Source of the DNA: Tritrichomonas foetus
Lineage: Eukaryota; Parabasalia; Tritrichomonadida; Tritrichomonadidae
Length of the DNA: 17,181 bases
Direction: 5' to 3'
Assembly (NCBI GenBank): GCA_001839685.1
Contig: MLAK01001395.1
Location: 1 to 17,181, forward strand
Shown: positions 6,701 to 13,000 of the stretch, piece by piece
How positions within the stretch are numbered: the stretch's first letter is position 1
How the letters are laid out: every line of letters starts with the position of its first letter
Translations under genes and position numbers: made by a program
The notes under the pieces: generated by a model
The model's database searches: none
What the model was told of the DNA's origin: nothing
What the model saw: the letters and a program-made list of their open reading frames with translations, nothing else

Positions 6701-9308
6701 GATGAATTTTCAAATCCATTTCATAAAGATAAAAATTAATTGGTTGATTTTTTATTGTTGGTGTTACTTGATGATATGTTTTAATTTTGCTTGGTTGATT
6801 AATTTCCTTGTTTGGTATGAGGGCATCAATGAATATACTTTTCGAAAAAGTAGCTACCATAGAAAAAGATAATGATGAATTACTGATATATTGAATAATA
6901 TATTTCCAGTTGTCCAAATATGGAATGTACAAATCGTCATCAACATTATGAACTATCTTTGTTAGTTTCTGACAACATCTTGGTTTTGATTTGGAAAGAA
7001 ATAAAAGTGGTTTATTAAAATCAAACTGTGGTATAATATTAATATTTCTTTCCGCAACAAAATGTTTCTTGTAATTACTAAATGTTGAAAAGTTAACAAA
7101 ACTATATTTGAATTGAAAATTATGATTCAATAATATTTTGGCAGTATTATTAATTTGAGTATTTTTTCTCTTAATCCCATAATCAATTTTTTCTGGAATG
7201 TGTGCATTTTTTCTGCGTTTTAAACTTGACACAATTTCAGTTGGTATAGTTAAATTCGTGAATTTTACAGGCAAGTTATTAAAGATAGGGTTTAATGTAG
7301 AAGAAAAATTCAACAAAAATTGAAATGTTTTGCGATTTACATTAATATCTTTAAAAAATAACCTTGGCCGAATGCGCCTTGAGCATAACATAGATCTTCT
7401 TTCAACACGCTTTTGATATCCAAAATTAAAGTTCAAACTGAATTTATCAAAAATATATTGTTGGTATTCGCTGAAATTTAATTTTTCTAAATGCATTTTA
7501 TAGTAATAGCGGAAAAGCAATCTTTGAGATGGCATTGAAATTAAATTATAGTTTATGATAGATTCAACATTTAATTTAGGACTTTCAAAGGATAAAAGAT
7601 TGTCATATACTAAATTCTGATTAATTCTGGAAAAATGTGAATTTTGATAATGAAAATTGGAAAATACATCCAAATTTTGATATTTAAGCAATAATCTAAA
7701 ACGAAACTTTTTAATGACTGTAGTTTTGACTTTCTTTTTGGGAATATCTTTTTTTGGTGAGGTACGCTTGCTTACAGGAATTGGACAAGCTTTTTTTGAA
7801 ATGTATATTAGAGGTTTTTTAAAATCAAAATCTGGATGGAAAGAAATTTTCCTTTTTGAATAATCAGGATGATATTGTGGTCGAATAAAATCATATATAC
7901 CTAATGAAGTTATTATTTGCTCAACTCCCAAAACGTCAGTAGACACATTTATTTGATTTATAGCTTTCTTAGATATTTTATTTGCTCGATCAAGTTTCAA
8001 TATCTGTTTGTAGTCGAAAACATTTCTAATAAAATCGAATCTTGGTGCATAATATACAAATGGAAAATCAAAATTAATGTGAAATTGAATGTTCATTGTA
8101 AGTTTTGGAACACGAATTTTTGGATATAATTCTGGAAATATAAAAGTTTTAAAATGCCAGATTTCAAAAAATTTACACATACGTAAATTCTGTCTGAATG
8201 TTTTCTTCATCAAGTAAAATCGGCAAAGTTTTTGAATTGTTCTGGCCGATGAATTTGCGATACTTTGCATATAAGTATCAATTGCAAAATTTTGTGTTAT
8301 ATTTGCAATAAGTTTACTATTTATGATTAAATTAAATCTCTTAAACCAAACTGAAAAATATTTTTTTGTAATCATTTGATCATGGAATAATTTCTTAGTT
8401 GCTATCAATTTTTCACTTAAATGATTGAGTTTATGTGTTTTCCGTAAACATATATACTTTTTAAAAAGAGATGGTAACTTTGATCTTTCAAATGCTTTAG
8501 AAAATTCAATATTTCTCATTCCTTTCACCATGAAGAGCCATTTCTTGTTTAATTCAATTGTACGTCTACCTAATAAAAATTTTTCTGATTTGTCTTTCGC
8601 ATAAATTCGTTTTGTTAAGTGAATCCATATTTTCCTAAACCTTTCCTTTGTATAATAATCTTTCATCTTTTTCACTCGAAGTTTATCACAAATAAATTGC
8701 CATTTAATTTGACGAGCATTAGAAATTGTTTCACGTGCTAAAATTCCATATGCTAAACTCCTCCATTTATTTTGAAGTTCTCTGAGTTCATAATAGTAAA
8801 ACTCAAAATTGTCTTCCCATATATTGAAATATTTTGCAAGTAGATTTTTATTATGGAGAGTTTGGATGATTTGTATTTTCTTATTCTCTTTCAATAATAT
8901 TTTAGACCAATTTCCCCAAATTTGGCGATAATGCTCAGAATATTCACTTTTGAGGTCATTTAAAGATTCTGTGATTTCAAAAATTCTGTAATTGTGTACC
9001 AATTTTCTACTAAGTTTAATGAAATAAAATCTTCTTTTCCATCGTTCAAAAATCATTTTTTTTCGATTTGAAATTAATGTGGCGTATCCACAATTTAGTT
9101 TGTGTAATTTGTTTGTAACACGTATTTCAAACTTCACTATTAATTTTTTTGCGAGTTTTGCCCATCTTTTCCTGAAGATAATTCGATCGTATAATCTGTA
9201 AAGTCTGCTCACTCTTCTGGTGAGATTAATTGGAGCTATTGATTGGCCATCTCCATTTTGATGATCTGAGTTTAAATCATCAATCAAGAGAAGGCTGGAA
9301 GACGACAT
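168..9308 (-). CDS. Giant repeat protein with N-terminal Sfi1-like (centrin-binding-type) tryptophan repeats
   Basis: One uninterrupted frame of 3046 residues ending in TAG. The ATG is fixed by an in-frame TGA 18 nt upstream (9324-9326), and the context is A-rich (six As before ATG). I do not recognise an orthologue. Residues ~30-390 are basic and carry W at 49, 90, 131, 134, 164, 182, 203, 228, 257, 321 and 384, often as aromatic-x-x-W with K/R nearby (KYFNIW, RFRKIW, KKYFSVW, KFFEIW). Most spacings are 18-44, two are ~64. There is an IQ-like motif at 358-369 (IQKLCRFYLMKK). This resembles Sfi1 centrin-binding repeats, known from centrosome and basal-body proteins. Only three more W were found in the remaining ~2650 residues. 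Residues 505-543 are a basic, Pro-containing linker. Residues ~410-945 hold FDF/KPL motifs, and ~1720-3046 hold large diverged repeats. No signal peptide or clear membrane segment is seen. A cytoskeletal scaffold role is inferred. The existence of the gene is much surer than its function. Confidence 0.88.
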   Translation of the reverse strand: MSSSSLLLIDDLNSDHQNGDGQSIAPINLTRRVSRLYRLYDRIIFRKRWAKLAKKLIVKFEIRVTNKLHKLNCGYATLISNRKKMIFERWKRRFYFIKLSRKLVHNYRIFEITESLNDLKSEYSEHYRQIWGNWSKILLKENKKIQIIQTLHNKNLLAKYFNIWEDNFEFYYYELRELQNKWRSLAYGILARETISNARQIKWQFICDKLRVKKMKDYYTKERFRKIWIHLTKRIYAKDKSEKFLLGRRTIELNKKWLFMVKGMRNIEFSKAFERSKLPSLFKKYICLRKTHKLNHLSEKLIATKKLFHDQMITKKYFSVWFKRFNLIINSKLIANITQNFAIDTYMQSIANSSARTIQKLCRFYLMKKTFRQNLRMCKFFEIWHFKTFIFPELYPKIRVPKLTMNIQFHINFDFPFVYYAPRFDFIRNVFDYKQILKLDRANKISKKAINQINVSTDVLGVEQIITSLGIYDFIRPQYHPDYSKRKISFHPDFDFKKPLIYISKKACPIPVSKRTSPKKDIPKKKVKTTVIKKFRFRLLLKYQNLDVFSNFHYQNSHFSRINQNLVYDNLLSFESPKLNVESIINYNLISMPSQRLLFRYYYKMHLEKLNFSEYQQYIFDKFSLNFNFGYQKRVERRSMLCSRRIRPRLFFKDINVNRKTFQFLLNFSSTLNPIFNNLPVKFTNLTIPTEIVSSLKRRKNAHIPEKIDYGIKRKNTQINNTAKILLNHNFQFKYSFVNFSTFSNYKKHFVAERNINIIPQFDFNKPLLFLSKSKPRCCQKLTKIVHNVDDDLYIPYLDNWKYIIQYISNSSLSFSMVATFSKSIFIDALIPNKEINQPSKIKTYHQVTPTIKNQPINFYLYEMDLKIHQFDVCVNSFKISNLVRIYQSPKPRIFLPSNIMTNINLHVPFFERKKLNYIRNTNPVYKIPQIQMNLTFDFFQNIIYKSCTYIQNHVYYSTFMNKKDLHIFFNANPIEIYNYSPEICIKGFMNYQMSVEKSHEKVVNFNLLHDIINFNFNQIDLNLQVEYLKNLSPINKINKCGNVKFTKYRSPTLHLEIPIMRSLKSRTFQLNTYYYEKSDIIQNKELINNFIYDISINMNKNIFFGHQPDCFLNNYQKDASEIKLELKYDIDFEFNNLINNFLLILKLDSLNDSREIITSTEKNINNVKNRNSNISETTMFHLISHKNNLIPFLPDINTNILQNYSCIKVIPKVESTFLSNISINFFSYLQSTVEIYRNHVIPFKRYFYLNLKNDDDVVNYDVLNDIQMIDVNYQFLDQLPNILFLKSFYKPPQNHNIDELITFQYVSDVSLINSISSFQSIVNQKLLKMQAYVQKNLSGTDSDYDARFIENKEAGLNNFPTTSLIKPIQGMLMNKFYHRVSLFENIELNGFILQKEINNSMSNQMNLFHLFNEILSLKVNNFDLLEIGNFTMKLNFLVNNFDGIKHKTQIKTDDIHIFIPPLNFNDIVGSLNINQLSRYYKSCILDFENHEKFEFSLEKINIQSLNIAPLKYLKMKDISNFAISLLFDNIDLFAKFREYATIDFDFPLLSTLLFDSTDESETCISKLLDDSLACMLRNIAVDIDLIPNYFQENQSTIHKTICSVDEIINKSLTKSLIDGLKFESIFSNAIINYYSPFVDYDVHIYIDIVELETIIKSLLHYSQIFLSEKRNIVIHNHFSCFEEIIKIDEKLTNPESYIQCMQNYKAAYFPFNHTFNMDKSFSFPSINEAAMTLSEILINMLYQINNMEFQNYFVSEKKIVLQKSLQLFENDFINILQGRFIGTLYSTIDLYSSQSSTIDFPQFQPKEREQTNINQFPLSIPYRFPQKRYSNFIEDTLHSLFRTTLQNSQELSLFVTSYYISTDEDDEEKVINIVDNERDFLLENAEGIFQESLQTSFSYPGLPSLQLFDFYCSSNEISEEILFAVIDSLSSQLSVSLENSLMASYNANIGDIFNYLFNDNVNVLNGVSECMPIIESTISNALLNALFYTKRPSVEPIFEIRQIWSTQSVNSDYMLDNLNFSVSFSLDNLYKNDSYKWLDNYQMSFVMEFSHNQNQLFDLTFEYNRLFEPQLSTLMIFQISSHFFSENNFQVSKYMSQNVCESFENNIIPNNILKYLVNYISKQFCEFDLLDNLYQQKLIEKPYLTIQLRKTLSTLFRLKTVLLPVYIPQNIHSKLLLFDQKCNYLSYIQSGVLYKIFTMNYRDDSYVRRYIIPRTVKMIENDFQNVLQYCLHSALHSPEISFDLPSLHNPPPEMVQIEPYQFPQKRCNNFLNKALTGILMSAIIHPQDLSLINSFDFIKSEGEGSKIYSEKLIFPGNTNTEKHLINENFYHHETEQIILNCLQTSFSISPYSSMNIFIEEQVINLDERNGITTLPLDKEDPPSRYIDIHFFTDDFSNTLNSTLRNSLFSSLQLSCITAANSLLGLDYEEPDQEMSVITGDYDLTNIYDCNVFYFMNDPAHKMISDFHCTRILYEFSSYQNSRSVSLVDILQQEKFQFISLVYKFVSPLCHLKLYNFPIKRLQTYFSTINLNTSFILLSSVITNVNNSVRLYQKINLPPMKIDCNPCHKFDFPSTTEATLNLSENSANILYQIMTLEFQNYFVSEKKIVLQKSLQLFENDFINILQGRFIGTLYSTIDLYSSQSSTIDFPQFQPKEREQTNINQFPLSIPYRFPQKRYSNFIEDTLHSLFRTTLQNSQELSLFVTSYYISTDEDDEEHEFTISKRINKFLLENTEQIILESFQSSLISFDIYYCSKDLTEETIFFVMNSITSQFSRSLTSVFETSLFLNTSQIEDCLFYDINSIPIYVNDLIFEDFLDINTLFYSDFYASIKKETFLNLNNSIFNFQRKNNREDNLSLRYPYPSVNEAVVSLSDHSIVGFSFINNLIYHQTNEKKKILHHAIKYLLYEVDDIISSTFLKSVINSSINAATESYNLILYHPLPQKKLYEMPMIIYNQLDEIITESLLNSVNNDFFICLTGNFDQDFHEFDSTHKIHKTELDQQIFEHKFKRINRCLKEMIDENINHALNHHFPTFNLFIHDQSEPSD
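1158..1517 (-). repeat. 360-bp perfect direct repeat, copy 2 (residues 2598-2717)
   Basis: Read base by base, this stretch matches 3702-4061 with no difference. The offset is 2544 bp (848 codons), so both copies are read in the same frame and give the same 120 residues, from FQNYFVSEKK to STDEDDEE. The first mismatch on the 5' (coding) side is a synonymous GAG/GAA glutamate codon, after which the flanks diverge. On the other side identity ends exactly at the EE/H versus EE/K boundary. Confidence 0.95.
2330..2760 (-). repeat. Diverged copy of the large C-terminal repeat (FPQKRCNN marker)
   Basis: By protein comparison this segment (residues ~2190-2325) repeats the order seen in the two identical copies. 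It has MIENDFQNVLQYCLHSAL against LFENDFINILQGRFIGTL, then FPQKRCNNFLNKALTGIL against FPQKRYSNFIEDTLHSLF, then QDLSL against QELSL, then TEQIILNCLQTSFS against AEGIFQESLQTSFS. DNA identity is low, so it is an old copy. Limits are approximate. Confidence 0.7.
3702..4061 (-). repeat. 360-bp perfect direct repeat, copy 1 (residues 1750-1869)
   Basis: Partner of 1158-1517 inside the same giant gene. The block covers the core of a larger repeat: a helical segment (LFENDFINILQGRFIGTLYS), a low-complexity stretch, then the marker FPQKR and a second helix (NFIEDTLHSLF), ending in the acidic run DEDDEE. The flanking protein is homologous but diverged: FPSINEAAMTLSE ahead of this copy against FPSTTEATLNLSE ahead of the other. 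The identical core is therefore younger than the repeat family itself. Confidence 0.95.
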
Positions 9309-9598
9309 TTTTTTGTACGATTTTCACTTTTTGAGAGACATAATCACCAAAATCATGAATCGCATTACATAAGATTATTATTAAATATAAAATTGTAATA
9401 AATATTAAATTTGGAAAAACTGGTAGAACATGAATATCATTTTATGAGCCAAAAATGTGTGAATGAAAATTAATGAAATTCATTTTTATTCGATACTTTC
9501 TCAATAATTCTTTTTACATTCTTGTTTCATATATGATTACAGAGTATAAATTTTTTAAACTTATTGTACGACAATATATCAACAAAATAGTTGGTCGT

Positions 9599-9645
9599 TG
9601 CCGTTTATTAATTTCAAAAGTAAACGGGATTTTGAGGCCGTTTAT
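9599..9645 (+). promoter_or_regulatory. Upstream pair of CCGTTTAT (M3/Myb-type) motifs
   Basis: TGCCGTTT at 9599-9606 and GGCCGTTT at 9636-9643 are both followed by AT, 37 bp apart. As I recall it, the M3 core promoter element of Trichomonas vaginalis is (A/G/T)(A/G)C(G/C)G(T/C)T(T/A/G), bound by a Myb-like protein, and both fit it. They lie ~370-415 bp upstream of the plus-strand ATG, far for a core element, so they may serve another transcript or be relics. Confidence 0.45.
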
Positions 9646-9877
9646 ATACACAAAAATTCAAAGGAGTTGTTAATTGTAATTTCAGTAATTATATGGTCAT
9701 TTTAGCTGCCCAGATAAATACTGAAAAAATTTAATTTGATCATCTAGATTGAATCAGACAACCTTAATGAATAAAAATCAATATTTTCATGAGTTTGATA
9801 TTAGTTTTATACTTGATGTGATTGGCATAATAAAGGAAAGGCCAAATTTTTTCTGTGCAGGTATGACATGAAGTTTC

Positions 9878-9912
9878 TGTCAGGCAAATCTGTTGTGAAA
9901 TTTTGCCAGACA
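9878..9912. repeat. Imperfect inverted repeat in the intergenic region
   Basis: TGTCAGGCAAA (9878-9888) and TTTGCCAGACA (9902-9912) pair at 10 of 11 positions around a 13-nt spacer. It lies ~50 bp before the proximal CCGTTTAT motif, so a dimeric regulator site or a cruciform are both possible. Its GC content stands out from the AT-rich surroundings. Confidence 0.6.
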
Positions 9913-9960
9913 TATTTATTTTGATAATTGACATTTGAAAAGCAGACCAATTATCAAAGA

Positions 9961-9970
9961 AACCGTTTAT
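9961..9970 (+). promoter_or_regulatory. M3/Myb-type motif 48 bp upstream of the deubiquitinase start
   Basis: AACCGTTT at 9961-9968, followed by AT, matches the T. vaginalis M3 consensus at every position. Its distance from the ATG leaves room for a transcription start and a short leader, as is usual in trichomonads. This makes it the most plausible core promoter element of the plus-strand gene. No experimental start site is known. Confidence 0.5.
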
Positions 9971-10007
9971 TCTTTTTGAATAGGAAAATCATGAAGTAAT
10001 CTAAGGA

Positions 10008-10017
10008 GACCGTTTAT
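10008..10017 (+). promoter_or_regulatory. M3/Myb-type motif abutting and overlapping the ATG
   Basis: GACCGTTT at 10008-10015 ends on the base before the start codon, and the octamer CCGTTTAT (10010-10017) includes the A and T of the ATG. It matches the M3 consensus. A core promoter element here could not direct initiation upstream of the ATG in the usual way, so it may be a repressor or Myb site, an initiator-like site, or a leader element. Confidence 0.4.
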
Positions 10018-13000
10018 GTCATCATTTAACTACACAAAAATTTTCAATTCACAAAGAGAAATGCTTCAGCCAGAAGAAGACTTTGAAACATGGATTGTGA
10101 TTATTCAATCTGTGTGCGATTCTCCACCAGATTTAATGGCATTCGTTCCTGATATTGATCGTCTCTTATTATCGATTGAGAATACAAATGAACTCCCAGA
10201 AATCATCAAAACCCATAAAAATGCGTTTATTAATCTTGTTACAAGAAACATACTTCCCAGTTTGCTCAGACAAAGCAGCCAACCCGAAGCAATTCAAGAT
10301 CAAATTTTTGACATTTTTAAAATTGTCATTCGTTTTTCTTTATTTGGTCTTAAAAGTAATAATGATTCATATGCTTCAATTTGCAATCAAATTATCAGCA
10401 AGAAGGATCACAATTTATTCAATAATAATCAAGATTATAATTATTTCGACAAAATTATGAGTTACATGAAAGAATTGAATTATGATCAAGAAGTAATCAA
10501 TATTTTGAAAAATGGTCCAAAATCTGTTTCAATTATCAATTTTGCCTTTTCACTTTTACATAATATGTGTGTAATCGACTTTTGGGAGCTTACTTATTTG
10601 TGCATTGATGCTTTATTAAATCTATTGAAGGAAGTGAAAATTCGAACCATTCCAACTCAAGACGTTTTCACTTTCTTCGAACAAATGCGCACAACTTCTT
10701 CAACCTTTGAATCAATTGACAAATTATACGTTTTTAAATCACTTGACACTATTAAACAATTCATTAGTTGTGATATTTTCGAAAAACAACATAAAGGATT
10801 AATAGGTTTATCATATTTTATCACAGAACCAAAAACTTTACGACATGCTGTAGCTTGGTTTTCGGAAAATCCGGAAAATTTGAACTTATTTAATGGAAAA
10901 GATCTTCATCCTGAGTTTATTTCTAGTTATACTGCAATACTGTCTGAATTAGCAGCATCTGATATTTTAACAGATAAATTTATTGAAGAGTTATGGTCTT
11001 ATCACAATGTTCAACATTCCACTCAACTTCTTCAATATTTCATGATTTTTGATGCAATTGCAGCACGTATCAGCGTGGAAAAAATTGATCATCTTATCAA
11101 TTTATGCATTAAACCTGAAGAAATAAGTGAATCTTGGATTAAATTATTAGAAAAACTTGGTGAAACACTTGGGAAAAGGAATGACTCAAAAGAATCTTTC
11201 CTCAAAATTAGAAATGAACTTTTAAATCTGGTATTTTCAAAAGATTCAACATTTTCAAAAGTAGCAGAAAACTCTTTAATTCATGTTATTTCATTTTACC
11301 TTGATAGTGATGAATTAATTGCAATGTGTGATGAACTGAAAGAAAAATGCCAAGACAAAACTTTGTATTATAAATTACTTGGAGAAACATTAAAAGTAAA
11401 ATTTAATAATAAAGAATACGCTGAAAAAACACTCAGAGAAGCCATTGAATATTTACTTACATTAGAAGATAAAGAATTTATGTATCCTTTCTTATTTAAT
11501 GTTTGCTTTTATAATGAAATTAAAATACCTGATGATTTATTGGATCAAATCTTTCAGAAATGTCAAGAATGTCCACCATTTTATTTTTTCATAAACTCTT
11601 TAGTTACAGGAGAATTAATATCATTTGAATATATTGAGAATTATTTATTCAATTGTCCAGATACAACTAAAATTACGCAGCATTTTACAGATCTGACCAA
11701 AGCATTCATTTCTAAAGTGAATCAATACACTAATATTCTTAAAAATCTTCCATTAAAATCTGAAAATATTTTATGGAAATGGGCTGCCACTGATTCACCT
11801 CAAAGATTCGAATTCAGTCGATTTTTGACTTCACTTTATGCATCAAATGATGGAATTCAATTAAAAGATAGAGATATGATTAATGAATTCATTAAATCAT
11901 GGAATGAAAATTTCAATAAATATGATAAATCAAATATGCTAAATATAATGAGCTTATTCATTACCCAAATCGAAGATGCTATTGATATCTCATTCTTTAC
12001 TATAAGTAGGCATGATCCTTCATTTTCTTCAAAACTTGTTAAAGTCACTGTGAATAGTCCATCTATTCCATCTAATCAGGAACACCATCTTCCTGTAAAA
12101 ATGAAACTTTCTGCAGTTAAATACAGGATTGCTAAAACTGCAATGATTCCAAAGAACTCATTTAGTATTACTTGTGGACAACAATATATTCATGACACAG
12201 ATACAATTATCCAATTAAGTAAAGGCAATGATTCATTAAGTCTTGGAATCAGAATGCTTGACCAGCAAAACCTTATACCTGAACAACATGAAAGGCAGTG
12301 TATTCCATCTCAAATTCTTTCCCAAAATGATCAAATCATGGAAAAATTAATGTCCCTTTTGAAAGAAAATAATAAAGAAGCTAAACAATTATTACAATAC
12401 TTACCAACAAACCAAAATACTCTGATGAAAGTGATTGAAATCAAAAAGCGAAATACATTCAATTATCGTGAGTTCTTACCAAATGAATATCCTCAATTCT
12501 TTGAATACAATTTCGAAACTCTCATTTCAAACTTTGATGATGATCTTAAAAAGAGCTTTGATAGGACTTATGGTTATCAATATTTGGTAAATTCTATTGT
12601 TCCACCATTATATCGCACAGTTATTCCATTTTTAACCACCAATTTATCAGATGATTTGAAGAAGTCTCTCGGCCAAACAATTTTCGATCGAATCTATCCA
12701 ACCCTTTTAGAGATGATGAATGAACAATATGAATTTAACTTTGCATGTGATTTCCTTAAGAAAATTGCCGAAATATCTAAAGACTTGGTTTTGAATGAAA
12801 ATTTATATGATTCTGTTTCTACAATGATTCTGAGTGAGCAACAATTCGTGAAAGAAAGTACAAAAGAATTATTTATCAAAATTAAAATTCCAATTTCTGC
12901 TTTTACGAATATTTTGGATAAAGCTAACGATGACATTTACTTAGCTGCTGCACACCATATCACAGAATTCAATCAAACATTATATGAAAAGGCTAAAAGT

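Larger units (their letters stand above)
9309..10015. promoter_or_regulatory. Divergent intergenic region between the two giant genes
   Basis: About 700 bp separate the two head-to-head start codons. I see no tRNA or other RNA gene. A 66-codon frame at 9473-9673 has no recognisable features and is probably chance. The side facing the deubiquitinase carries four CCGTTTAT octamers. The side facing the minus-strand gene has no matching motif and no clear trichomonad initiator (TCA followed by pyrimidine, then A/T) just before its ATG. An imperfect inverted repeat lies at 9878-9912. Confidence 0.6.

Noticed and set aside
168..9308. Two or more separate genes, or a pseudogene, in the giant minus-strand frame
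   Set aside because: The frame runs unbroken for 3046 codons in AT-rich DNA where stops are frequent by chance. The repeat copies keep frame across 848 codons.
9230..9390. IQ-motif myosin neck as an explanation for the N-terminal repeats of the minus-strand protein
   Set aside because: There is one IQ-like motif only and no motor domain; the tryptophan-based repeats fit Sfi1 better.
9473..9673. 66-codon frame in the intergenic region
   Set aside because: It is hydrophobic and low-complexity, as expected from AT-rich DNA read by chance, with no motif and no flanking promoter or stop context that supports it.
9859..9930. Possible intron (GTATGA-like donor near 9861)
   Set aside because: Trichomonad introns have a nearly fixed branch/acceptor string, ACTAACACACAG, and none is present; both genes are open without splicing.
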